Assembly: GCA_964495555.1 (NCBI GenBank)
Contig: CAZBWA010000043.1
Span: 1 to 15,087, forward strand
Length of the DNA: 15,087 nt
Reading direction: 5' to 3'
Source: VGCC01 sp964495555
GTDB lineage: Bacteria; Actinomycetota; Actinomycetes; S36-B12
Numbering within the stretch: the first letter of the stretch is position 1; the number at the start of each line of letters is the position of its first letter. The notes below the pieces were generated by a model. It was not told where the DNA came from. It searched no databases and saw only the letters and a program-made list of their open reading frames with translations. Position numbers and translations under genes: made by a program. Of the stretch, positions 7,141 through 14,434 are shown piece after piece.

Positions 7141-7389
7141 GTGGCTCGCGTGATCGTCGACGTCATGCTCAAGCCTGAGATCCTGGACCCACAGGGACGT
7201 GCGGTCCAGGGCGCCCTCGGCCGGCTGGGACTGAACGGTGTCACCGGGGTCCGCCAAGGCAAGCATTTCGTCATCGACCTCGAGGGTGAGCTCGATGCCG
7301 ATCGTGCGGCGACCCTGGACCGGCTGGCGGGTGAACTGCTGAGCAACCCCGTGATCGAGGACTTCACGCTGACCGTGGTGGACGCGTGA
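7141..7389 (+). CDS. purS: FGAM synthase subunit PurS
   Basis: PurS is the small dimeric subunit that holds PurQ and PurL together and lets ammonia pass from the glutaminase to the synthetase. The product is 82 residues, the usual size, beginning MARVIVDVMLKPEILDPQG with family hallmarks VxVxLKpgilDPqG, then VRQGKHFVIDLEG and a C-terminal NPVIEDF segment. The start is GTG 7141. GTG 7135 is in frame and adds MSV; the purine-rich AGGGATGGAG just upstream does not settle the choice. The stop overlaps the purQ GTG (7386-7389). The 40 bases after the PIN gene include TACACA (7121-7126), a weak -10 candidate, so purSQL may have its own promoter or be read through from upstream. Confidence 0.94.
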   Translation: MARVIVDVMLKPEILDPQGRAVQGALGRLGLNGVTGVRQGKHFVIDLEGELDADRAATLDRLAGELLSNPVIEDFTLTVVDA

Positions 7390-8060
7390 GGATCGGAGTC
7401 GTCACCTTCCCCGGTTCGCTCGATGATCGCGACGCCGCCCGCGCCGTGCGCATCGCTGGCGGCCAGGCGGTGGCCCTCTGGCACGGTGACGACGACCTGC
7501 GCGGTGTCGATGCCGTGGTCCTCCCCGGTGGCTTCTCGTACGGTGATTACCTGCGTTGTGGGGCGATCGCACGGTTCGCGCCGATCATGCAGCGGGTGGT
7601 GGAGGGTGCACGATCCGGAATGCCCGTCCTCGGCATCTGCAACGGTTTCCAGATCCTGTGTGAATCCCATCTCCTCCCCGGTGCGTTGACGCGCAACGAT
7701 CATCTGCACTTCATCTGCCGCGACCAGACGCTACGCATCGAGAACACCACGAGTGCCTGGACCACGTCCTTCACTGTCGGGCAGGAAATCGTCATCCCCC
7801 TGAAGAACGGTGAGGGTGGCTTCGTCGCCGATGACGCAACCCTCGATGCGCTGGAGGCCGAGGGCCGCGTGATCGCCCGGTACGTCGGGCTGAATCCGAA
7901 TGGCAGTCGGCGGGACATCGCGGGGATCTGCAATGAGAAGGGCAACGTCGTCGGGTTGATGCCGCACCCCGAGCACGCGGTGGAGGACCTCACCGGACCC
8001 ACCACGGACGGCTTGGGTTTCTTCACCAGCGTGCTGTCCCTCGTCGGGAGCAGCCGGTGA
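7386..8060 (+). CDS. purQ: FGAM synthase glutaminase subunit PurQ
   Basis: The 224-residue class I glutamine amidotransferase releases ammonia from glutamine for PurL in the conversion of FGAR to FGAM. The nucleophile is C85 in GMPVLGICNGFQIL. The rest of the triad is H194 and E196 in LMPHPEHAVED. Other family segments are VVTFPGSLDDRDAARA at the N-terminus, VVLPGGFSYGDYLRCGAIA (44-62) and NPNGSRRDIAGICN (170-183). It starts at GTG 7386 inside the purS stop and ends at TGA 8058-8060 inside the purL start, so the three subunits are translationally coupled and likely made in balanced amounts. Confidence 0.97.
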   Translation: MRIGVVTFPGSLDDRDAARAVRIAGGQAVALWHGDDDLRGVDAVVLPGGFSYGDYLRCGAIARFAPIMQRVVEGARSGMPVLGICNGFQILCESHLLPGALTRNDHLHFICRDQTLRIENTTSAWTTSFTVGQEIVIPLKNGEGGFVADDATLDALEAEGRVIARYVGLNPNGSRRDIAGICNEKGNVVGLMPHPEHAVEDLTGPTTDGLGFFTSVLSLVGSSR

Positions 8061-10306
8061 CCATCGACACCGTCGAGCGTGCCGTCTCCACCCCGGACAC
8101 CGCGCAGCCCTACGCCGACCTGGGACTCAAGGACGACGAGTACGCACGGATCCGCGAGATCCTCGGCCGTCGTCCGACATCGTCGGAGTTGGCGATGTAT
8201 TCGGTGATGTGGAGCGAGCACTGCTCCTACAAGTCCTCCAAGGTGCATCTGCGTCAGTTCGGTGAGAAGAAGCCGGAGACCGACGCACTGCTCGTCGGTA
8301 TCGGCGAGAACGCGGGCGTGGTCGACATCGGCGACGGATGGGCGGTGACCTTCAAGGTCGAGTCCCATAACCATCCGTCGTACGTGGAGCCGTACCAGGG
8401 TGCGGCGACAGGGGTCGGCGGCATCGTCCGCGACATCCTCTCGATGGGCGCGCGTCCGATCGCGGTGATGGACCCGCTGCGCTTCGGTCCCCTCGATGCC
8501 CCCGACACCGCGCGCGTACTGCCGGGTGTGGTGGCCGGCATCGGCGGATACGGGAACTGCCTGGGCCTTCCGAACATCGGTGGCGAGGTGGTCTTCGACC
8601 CGTCGTACGCGGGTAACCCCCTCGTGAACGCGTTGTGCATCGGCGCGATGCGGCATGAGGACATCCACCTCGCGAGCGCGAAGGGCGTCGGGAATCTCGT
8701 CGTCCTGTATGGCGCACGCACGGGCGGCGACGGCATCGGCGGAGTCTCGGTGCTGGCGTCGGAGACTTTCGACGCGGAGGGTCCGGCCAAACGTCCGAGC
8801 GTCCAGGTCGGTGACCCCTTCATGGAGAAACTACTCATCGAGGCGACGCTCGAGGTGCTGCAGGCCGGACTCGTCGAAGGTATCCAGGATCTCGGCGGCG
8901 CGGGCATCTCTTGCGCGACGAGCGAGCTCGCCTCCAATGGCGAGGGCGGCATGCACGTGTGGTTGGACCGCGTACTGCTGCGCGATCCCACGCTTTCCCC
9001 CGAGGAGATCCTGATGAGCGAGTCACAGGAGCGCATGTGCGCGATCGTGCGCCCGGACCGCATCGAGGAGTTCCTCTCCCGCTGCCGCAAGTGGGACGTG
9101 GAGGCAGTGGTGATCGGTGAGGTCACCGACTCCGGTCGACTCACGATCGACTGGCACGGTGAGCGCATCGTCGACGTGCCACCGCGCACCGTGGCGCACG
9201 AAGGCCCCGTGTACCAGCGTCCGTTCTCCCGCCCCGCATCGCTGGATGCGCTGCAGGCGGATGGGCCAGGACGTCTGCCCCGGCCGTCCACCCCGGAAGA
9301 CGTGCGTGCCGCGGTGCTCGCGTTGGTCGGGTCCCCGAACCTCGCGTCCAAGGCGTGGGTCACCAGCCAATACGACCGCTATGTTCTCGGCAACACCGTT
9401 CTCGCGCAGCCGGAGGACTCGGGCATGGTGCGCGTCGACGAGGTGACGGGGCGCGGTGTCGCGGTGTCGACCGATTGCAATGGACGCTTCACCATGCTTG
9501 ACCCCTATACCGGTGCGCAGTTGGCGCTGGCCGAGTCCTATCGCAACGTCTCCGTGACGGGTGCGGTGCCGCTCGCGGTCACCAACTGCCTGAACTTCGG
9601 CTCCCCGGAGGATCCCGGTGTCATGTGGCAGTTCGCGGAGGCTGTGCGCGGATTGGCCGATGGATGTCTGGAGTTGGGCATCCCGGTGACGGGTGGGAAC
9701 GTCTCCTTCTACAACCAGACCGGAGAGACTGCGATCCTCCCGACACCCGTGGTCGGCGTCCTCGGAGTGATCGACGATGTGCACCGGCGCACCCCGATGG
9801 CCTGGAGCTCCCCCGGTGAGGTGATCTACCTCCTCGGTGACACCGAAGACGAATTTGGTGGGAGCGAATGGGCGCACCTGCAGGGTCATCTCGGCGGCGT
9901 CCCTCCGCGCGTGGACCTGGCGCGCGAGCGCGCGCTGAGTCGCGTGCTCGTCGAGGGCGCGAGGGATGGCGTCCTCGCGGCCGCGCATGACGTGTCCGAC
10001 GGGGGAGTGGCGCAGGCGCTGGTCGAGATGGCGATGCGTTCTGGCATCGGGGCGGACCTGGCGATTCCCTCCGACCTCGAACCCTTCGTGTTCTGCTGCA
10101 GCGAAAGTGCGGGCCGCGCCATCGCCGTCGTGACTCCGACGCAGGAGGAGGCCCTGCGTCGACTCTGCGCGCATCACCATGTGCCGGTGCAGCGCATCGG
10201 AGTCGTCACGTCTTGGGACGAGGTGTCCTTCGGATCTTTCACGCTGGGGCTGGAGGAATTGCGCCGCGTGCACGAGGCCACCATCCCCGCCGCCCTCGCG
10301 GGGTGA
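8057..10306 (+). CDS. purL: FGAM synthase synthetase subunit PurL (small form)
   Basis: PurL uses ATP and ammonia from PurQ to turn FGAR into FGAM (step 4 of IMP synthesis). At 749 residues it is the small form that needs separate PurS and PurQ, both encoded just upstream. The conserved region MYSVMWSEHCSYKSSK includes H55, the catalytic histidine equivalent, and is followed by AVTFKVESHNHPS and the glycine-rich ATP segment GAATGVGGIVRDILSMGARP. The second half has the internal duplicate, with STDCNGRFTMLDPYTGA and TGGNVSFYNQTGE, and AAHDVSDGGVAQALVEMA near the C-terminus. It starts at GTG 8057 (GTGA overlap with purQ). Its stop overlaps the SCP-like gene in another GTGA. Confidence 0.97.
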   Translation: MTIDTVERAVSTPDTAQPYADLGLKDDEYARIREILGRRPTSSELAMYSVMWSEHCSYKSSKVHLRQFGEKKPETDALLVGIGENAGVVDIGDGWAVTFKVESHNHPSYVEPYQGAATGVGGIVRDILSMGARPIAVMDPLRFGPLDAPDTARVLPGVVAGIGGYGNCLGLPNIGGEVVFDPSYAGNPLVNALCIGAMRHEDIHLASAKGVGNLVVLYGARTGGDGIGGVSVLASETFDAEGPAKRPSVQVGDPFMEKLLIEATLEVLQAGLVEGIQDLGGAGISCATSELASNGEGGMHVWLDRVLLRDPTLSPEEILMSESQERMCAIVRPDRIEEFLSRCRKWDVEAVVIGEVTDSGRLTIDWHGERIVDVPPRTVAHEGPVYQRPFSRPASLDALQADGPGRLPRPSTPEDVRAAVLALVGSPNLASKAWVTSQYDRYVLGNTVLAQPEDSGMVRVDEVTGRGVAVSTDCNGRFTMLDPYTGAQLALAESYRNVSVTGAVPLAVTNCLNFGSPEDPGVMWQFAEAVRGLADGCLELGIPVTGGNVSFYNQTGETAILPTPVVGVLGVIDDVHRRTPMAWSSPGEVIYLLGDTEDEFGGSEWAHLQGHLGGVPPRVDLARERALSRVLVEGARDGVLAAAHDVSDGGVAQALVEMAMRSGIGADLAIPSDLEPFVFCCSESAGRAIAVVTPTQEEALRRLCAHHHVPVQRIGVVTSWDEVSFGSFTLGLEELRRVHEATIPAALAG

Positions 10307-10641
10307 GTATGGATGCCGAGGAGGTGCGCTCCCTGCTCGCGGAGTGGGACGACGCGACGCAGGAACGCATCCGCGCGGCGGTGCGGACCACCCTCGATGC
10401 CCTGTCCGCGATCGCGCCGGGGCGCAGCGTCGAGGTGCGGATCCCGCCCTACGCGGCGGTCCAGGTCGTCGCCGGAACCACCCATCGGCGCGGCACGCCC
10501 CCGGCGGTGGTGGAGGCCGACGCCCGCACATGGCTCGCCCTGTGCGTGGGGGAGGCGGACTGGCAGAGCGCCGTCGCCTCCGGTCGGGTCCGGGCCAGCG
10601 GGGAGCGCTCGGATCTGGGGGGCCTCCTCCCCCTCTCCTGA
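10303..10641 (+). CDS. Sterol-carrier-family (bacterial SCP-like) small protein, coupled to purL
   Basis: The product has 112 residues from GTG 10303, which overlaps the purL stop (GTGA) as at other junctions here; ATG 10309 is an in-frame alternative. It is a soluble one-domain protein. The N-terminal half is helical and rich in acidic residues. The central APGRSVEVRIPPYAAVQVV and RGTPPAVVEADARTWLALCVGE resemble the actinobacterial SCP-like family, and SGRVRASGERSDLGGLLPL closes the domain, as in SCP2-type folds. From memory, relatives of this protein are often encoded next to purL or purF in Actinobacteria. Ligand and role are unknown, and a direct part in purine synthesis is only suggested by position. 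No signal peptide is present. Confidence 0.78.
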   Translation: MSMDAEEVRSLLAEWDDATQERIRAAVRTTLDALSAIAPGRSVEVRIPPYAAVQVVAGTTHRRGTPPAVVEADARTWLALCVGEADWQSAVASGRVRASGERSDLGGLLPLS

Positions 10642-10667
10642 GGCGCAACGTCGTGCCCTGATAACTT
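10638..10667 (+). promoter_or_regulatory. Candidate promoter of the iron transporter operon
   Basis: TAACTT (10662-10667) fits the TAnnnT -10 pattern, with CTGAGG (10638-10643) 18 bases upstream as a weak -35 (TGA core only). TAGGCT (10667-10672) is an alternative -10. Either would be covered by the iron box, as in repression by DtxR/IdeR proteins. This is positional inference only. Confidence 0.35.
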
Positions 10668-10694
10668 AGGCTTACCTAAGTAAGGCTCGACTAA
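10661..10694 (+). promoter_or_regulatory. DtxR/IdeR-like iron box, probably with a second overlapping site
   Basis: Bases 10664-10681 form a perfect inverted repeat: ACTTAGG, four bases, CCTAAGT. Aligned to the recalled 19-base DtxR/IdeR consensus TTAGGTTAGGCTAACCTAA, bases 10661-10679 match at 15 positions. A second, weaker alignment at 10676-10694 matches at 13 positions, with its AGGCT core 15 bases downstream of the first. It lies 12 to 45 bases before the start of a ferric-iron binding protein, so Fe(II)-dependent repression of the transporter is the natural reading. The regulator gene itself is not in the window. Confidence 0.78.
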
Positions 10695-10695
10695 C

Positions 10696-10700
10696 AAGGA
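10696..10700 (+). promoter_or_regulatory. Ribosome binding site AAGGA for the iron-binding lipoprotein
   Basis: AAGGA ends five bases before GTG 10706. It supports the GTG start that puts the lipobox cysteine at residue 17, and it lies just downstream of the iron box. Confidence 0.65.
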
Positions 10701-10705
10701 AACCC

Positions 10706-11713
10706 GTGAAAAGACTCCTCGCTGCCGCCCTCACCGCCCTGACCCTCGCCGCGTGCGGTGGGACCGAGGCATCCTCCGATGGATCCCCGATCGTCGTCTA
10801 CTCCGGGCGCAGCGAGGAACTCGTGGCACCGCTGTTCGCCGAGTTCACGGCGCAGACCGGCATCCCCGTCGAGGTGCGGTACGGCGACACCGCCGAACTC
10901 GCCGCCCAGATCATCGAGGAGGGAGACGCCTCGCCGGCCGACCTCTTCTTCGGCCAGGACGCGGGTGCCCTCGGTGCACTCGATGCGGCAGGGTTGTGTG
11001 CGCCGCTCCCGGACGGAGCCGCGGACGCGGTCCCCGCCCGCTACCGCGCGGAGTCCGGAAACTGGACGGGCATCACGGGGCGCTCGCGTGTCATCGCCTA
11101 CGACTCGAATCGCGTCACCGCCGACGAGGTCCCGACATCGGTGCTCGAGCTCACCGACCCGCGATGGAAGGGCGAGGTTGCGATCGCTCCCACCAACGGG
11201 TCCTTCCAGGCGTTCGTGACAGCCATGCGCGTCAGCCTCGGGGACGAGGCGACGAAGAAATGGCTGCAAGGCATGGTGGACAACGACGCTCAGATCTACG
11301 AGAAGAACAGCCTGATCCGCGACGCCGTGGATGCCGGTCAGGTGAAGTTGGGGTTGATCAACCACTACTACTGGTACGAGAAGGCCGCCGAGGTCGGCGA
11401 GGACCAGATGAACGTGCAGATCGCCTTCACCGCACCGGGGGATCCCGGATCGCTCGTGAACGTTGCCGGAGCCTGCGTCCTGAGTGGCGCGGGTAACCCC
11501 GAGGGCGCAGGCGAGTTCATCACGTGGGTACTCACCCCGGAAGAGCAGGAGTGGTTCGTGGCGAAGAGTTGGGAGTATCCGCTTATCGCAGGAGTTCCCG
11601 CCGCGACAGGTCTGCCGCCGATCGATTCCCTCCAGGGGCCAGATCTCCCCCTTGCCGAACTCGAGGATCTCCCCGGCACGCTCGCGATGCTGCAGGAAGT
11701 CGGTCTGACATAG
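10706..11713 (+). CDS. Iron(III) ABC transporter substrate-binding lipoprotein (FbpA/FutA family)
   Basis: The 335-residue extracytoplasmic binding protein delivers ferric iron to the permease encoded next. The start is GTG 10706 with AAGGA at 10696-10700, five bases upstream. The N-terminus MKRLLAAALTALTLAAC carries a type II signal peptide with lipobox LAAC and lipidated C17, so it is membrane-anchored. The mature part begins with the family motif IVVYSGRSEELV (29-40). It continues through DLFFGQDAGALGAL (79-92), WTGITGRSRVIAYD (120-133) and NGSFQAF (164-170). The adjacent tyrosines Y221-Y222 in LINHYYWYEKA match the tyrosine pair that binds iron in FbpA. The iron box upstream supports the substrate call. 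It ends at TAG 11711-11713, 14 bases before the permease GTG. Confidence 0.92.
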   Translation: MKRLLAAALTALTLAACGGTEASSDGSPIVVYSGRSEELVAPLFAEFTAQTGIPVEVRYGDTAELAAQIIEEGDASPADLFFGQDAGALGALDAAGLCAPLPDGAADAVPARYRAESGNWTGITGRSRVIAYDSNRVTADEVPTSVLELTDPRWKGEVAIAPTNGSFQAFVTAMRVSLGDEATKKWLQGMVDNDAQIYEKNSLIRDAVDAGQVKLGLINHYYWYEKAAEVGEDQMNVQIAFTAPGDPGSLVNVAGACVLSGAGNPEGAGEFITWVLTPEEQEWFVAKSWEYPLIAGVPAATGLPPIDSLQGPDLPLAELEDLPGTLAMLQEVGLT

Positions 11714-11727
11714 GCACCCCGCGGAAT

Positions 11728-13290
11728 GTGACGACACCGCCCCGGCCTCTCGTGATGGCCGCGGCGGTGTCCGTCGTTGTCATGGCCGTTCCCCTCGGCT
11801 ACCTGCTCATCCGTGTGTTCGGAGCGGGATGGGACTCCATCATGGAGACCCTTGTCCGACCGAGGACGGTGGAAACCGCGGCGACGAGCGTCACGCTCGT
11901 AATCCTCGTCGTCGGTCTGGCCCTCATCCTCGCGATTCCCACCGCGGTGCTGATCGCGCGCACGGATGTCCCCGGATCGCGCTTCTGGTGGGTGGTCACC
12001 GCACTTCCCCTCGCCATCCCGTCGTACGTGGCCGCCTACACGTGGATCGCTGAGTTCCCGGCGATGTCGGGGATCGGTGCAGCGGCACTCGTGATGGCGC
12101 TCTGCACCTTTCCGTACATCAGCATCCCGATGGCCATCGCCCTGCGCCGCATCGATGCGGGCTACGAGGAGGTGGCGCGCAGTTTGGGATCGAGGCCGCT
12201 GCGGGTGCTGACCCGCGTGACGTTGCCGATCGTCTGGCCCGCGGGTGCGGCAGGAGCGCTCCTCGTCGGGCTCTACACGCTCGCGGAGTTCGGCACCGTC
12301 GCGATCTTCCGCGTCGACGCATTCACGCGCGTCATCTACGCGTCGTACCGCGCGTCGTTCGATCGAGTATCCGCGGCGGTCCTCGCGATCCTCCTGGTGA
12401 TCCTCGCCCTGCTCCTGGTCTGGATCGAGGCACGGGTCCGCGGTCGTGCGCGACGCTGGAGAGTGGGCAGCGGATCGGCACGACCAGCACCCCCGATCCG
12501 CCTCCACGGTCGCTCCCGGGCTGCGGCACTCGCGTGGCTGATCATGATCGTGGCGCTGTCTCTCGGTGTGCCCATTGCATCGCTCACCCGACAACTCCTC
12601 ATCAGTCGCAATGCCTCCTGGGATCCGGTGGAGATGGGCGGCGCGATCCTTGGTTCCCTCACCGCAGCGGGTCTCGGCGCTCTGCTCGCACTGCTCCTCT
12701 GCCTCCCGGTCGCGGCCCTCGCAGCGCGGTACGCGACGCGCTCGGCACGATGGCTCGAGACCGGCGCCTTCCTGGGACAGGCGCTGCCGGGTGTCGTGGT
12801 CGGGCTCTCACTCGTCTTCCTGACGCTCGCGGTGCTGCCATCGATCTACCAGACGCTGATCACCGTGGCACTCGCCTACGCGATCCTCTTCACACCCAAG
12901 GCCGTTGGCTCGGCACGATCCGCGATCGCCGCCGTCCCGCCGGGCATGGAGCAGGTGGCGCGATCCCTGGGACGCGGTCCCCTGCGCGCGTGGTGGGAGG
13001 TCACCGGGCGCCTCGCCTGGCCAGGCATCGCCGCCGGTGCGCTCCTCGTCCTCCTCACCGCCATGAAGGAGTTGCCCGCGACCCTCATGCTGCGACCCAC
13101 CGGGTTCGAGACGATGGCGACGGAGTTGTGGACGCGCACCGAGGTTGGATCCTTCGGTGCTGCCGCTCCCTATGCCCTGGGACTCATCGTGCTCGCGGCC
13201 GTCCCCGCGTGGCTCCTCGGTCGGTGGATGGGTGCACCGACGCGCGTCCGCACCGTGGAGCAGGATGCAATCGTGGAGGTGCCGGTATGA
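11728..13290 (+). CDS. Iron(III) ABC transporter permease, two fused membrane domains (FbpB type)
   Basis: The 520-residue inner membrane protein forms the transport channel. It starts at GTG 11728, 14 bases after the binding-protein stop and just before the first hydrophobic segment (LVMAAAVSVVVMAVPLGYLL). The frame is open further upstream, but that part overlaps the binding-protein gene. About twelve membrane segments fall into two homologous halves joined by a basic linker near 233-265. Each half has an EAA-type cytoplasmic loop that contacts the ATPase: EEVARSLGSRPLRVLTRVTLP (about 147-167) and EQVARSLGRGPLRAWWEVTG (about 408-427). Two permease domains in one chain is the normal FbpB arrangement, so no second permease gene is needed. 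The stop overlaps the ATPase start (ATGA, 13287-13290). Confidence 0.93.
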   Translation: MTTPPRPLVMAAAVSVVVMAVPLGYLLIRVFGAGWDSIMETLVRPRTVETAATSVTLVILVVGLALILAIPTAVLIARTDVPGSRFWWVVTALPLAIPSYVAAYTWIAEFPAMSGIGAAALVMALCTFPYISIPMAIALRRIDAGYEEVARSLGSRPLRVLTRVTLPIVWPAGAAGALLVGLYTLAEFGTVAIFRVDAFTRVIYASYRASFDRVSAAVLAILLVILALLLVWIEARVRGRARRWRVGSGSARPAPPIRLHGRSRAAALAWLIMIVALSLGVPIASLTRQLLISRNASWDPVEMGGAILGSLTAAGLGALLALLLCLPVAALAARYATRSARWLETGAFLGQALPGVVVGLSLVFLTLAVLPSIYQTLITVALAYAILFTPKAVGSARSAIAAVPPGMEQVARSLGRGPLRAWWEVTGRLAWPGIAAGALLVLLTAMKELPATLMLRPTGFETMATELWTRTEVGSFGAAAPYALGLIVLAAVPAWLLGRWMGAPTRVRTVEQDAIVEVPV

Positions 13291-14327
13291 GCGGTGTGCG
13301 ACTCGCACATGTCACCGCGGGCTACGGCGGGGCGCCGGTGGTGGTGGACGTCGATCTGCACGTCGATGCGGGATCGTTCACATCGATCGTGGGCCCCAGT
13401 GGTTGCGGGAAGACGACACTGGTCCGCACCATCGCGGGATTCCTGCGTCCGAGCTCCGGGACCATCACCCTCGCCCACAGGGAAGTCAGCGGGCCCGGTG
13501 TCTTCGTCCCGCCGGAGAAGAGGAATGTCGGGATCGTGCCGCAGGACGGCGCGCTCTTCCCACACCTCGACGTCGCCGGCAACATCGGCTTCGGCATCCC
13601 CCGGGGCGGCATGTCGGACGGCACCACCGTGGCCCAGCGTGTCGCCGAGGTCCTAGCGCTGGTCGACCTGTCCGGGTTCGAGTCCGTGGCACCGCATGAA
13701 CTCTCCGGCGGTCAGCAGCAGCGGGTGGCGCTGGCGCGGGCGTTGGCACCGCGCCCGGATGTCTTGCTGCTCGATGAACCCTTCTCGGCGCTCGACGCCG
13801 GTCTCCGAACGGAGCTCCGTGCGGAGGTGCGCGAGGTTCTCGGATCGGTCGGCACCACCACGATTCTGGTGACACACGATCAGGAGGAGGCCCTGTCGAT
13901 CTCCGACCAGGTGGCGCTGATGATCGCCGGTCGCATCATCCAGTCCGGTGCTCCGACAGACCTCTACTCCGAGCCCGCGAGCCTGGACGCCGCACGGTTC
14001 CTGGGGGAGGTCGTGGAGATCCCCGCGACGTTGATCGCACCGGATCGAGCGGACACACCCCTGGGCGTCATCGATGTCGTGCGTACGGACGAGGCCGAAG
14101 GTGTGCTCGTACTCCGGCCCGAGCAGTTGCACCTGGTGCCGACGCACGAGTCGAGCCTTCCCGGTGGCGTGGTCCGTTCCATCCGGTACCAGGGACATGA
14201 CTCCCTCGTGGACGTCATGACCGATCCGGGAGTGCCGATGACCGTGCGTGTGGCGGGTCGGGCACGGGTGGCTCCCGGTGACCGTGTGGGGATCGCCCTC
14301 GAGGGGCGCGGTCGGGTCGTCCGCTAG
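13287..14327 (+). CDS. Iron(III) ABC transporter ATP-binding protein (FbpC/PotA-like)
   Basis: The 346-residue ATPase powers the permease, starting at ATG 13287 in an ATGA overlap; the frame is open upstream, but that part shadows the permease gene. Motifs are Walker A GPSGCGKTT (36-44), Q-loop Q86 in VPQDGALFPHL, signature LSGGQQQR (139-146), Walker B VLLLDEP (159-165) and H-loop H197 in THDQEEA. Residues from about 240 form a C-terminal regulatory/TOBE-like region (LVLRPEQLHLVP and SIRYQGHDSLVDV), as usual in the CUT1/iron/polyamine ATPase group. Its place after the iron-binding protein and permease identifies its substrate system. It is probably in one iron-repressed transcript with them. 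Confidence 0.93.
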   Translation: MSGVRLAHVTAGYGGAPVVVDVDLHVDAGSFTSIVGPSGCGKTTLVRTIAGFLRPSSGTITLAHREVSGPGVFVPPEKRNVGIVPQDGALFPHLDVAGNIGFGIPRGGMSDGTTVAQRVAEVLALVDLSGFESVAPHELSGGQQQRVALARALAPRPDVLLLDEPFSALDAGLRTELRAEVREVLGSVGTTTILVTHDQEEALSISDQVALMIAGRIIQSGAPTDLYSEPASLDAARFLGEVVEIPATLIAPDRADTPLGVIDVVRTDEAEGVLVLRPEQLHLVPTHESSLPGGVVRSIRYQGHDSLVDVMTDPGVPMTVRVAGRARVAPGDRVGIALEGRGRVVR

Positions 14328-14434
14328 CGGGCGGCCGCCGTCGTGATGAATCCGTGATCTTCGAAGGCCCGTGATCGGAGCGACGTGAGGACTACAGTCC
14401 GGAACGATCTCTACGAAGGGTGTCAGCGCGGCCC
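14328..14434. promoter_or_regulatory. Intergenic region before the PotA-like gene: candidate promoter and inverted repeats
   Basis: These 107 bases separate two ABC ATPase genes. They contain the palindrome GGCGGCCGCC (14330-14339), not followed by a T run, so not a clear terminator. CGTGAT occurs three times (14342-14347, 14353-14358, 14370-14375), and the palindrome CTTCGAAG is at 14359-14366. An inverted repeat GGACT-AC-AGTCC (14389-14400) overlaps a -10-like TACAGT (14393-14398). A separate promoter, possibly regulated, is plausible. AAGGG at 14416-14420 is the nearest ribosome-binding-like sequence. Confidence 0.35.

Noticed and set aside
6529..7389. One long PIN-toxin/PurS fusion protein read through the third gap
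   Set aside because: The fused frame exists only because the gap shifts the frame; with the overlap collapsed the toxin ends at 7100 and purS starts at 7141.
9023..10648. 541-codon open frame on the minus strand opposite purL
   Set aside because: It is a high-GC shadow of purL and the SCP-like gene, with low-complexity Arg/Pro/Gly-rich translation and no family motif. Other long minus-strand frames (150-893, 1106-1852, 10691-11737, 11368-12594) are rejected for the same reason.
12534..13286. Upstream extension of the iron ATPase frame
   Set aside because: It is the permease gene read out of frame; the ATPase motifs begin only after ATG 13287, which overlaps the permease stop.
14330..14339. 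GGCGGCCGCC as a rho-independent terminator after the iron ATPase
   Set aside because: It has no loop and no following T run; it is kept only as a palindrome.
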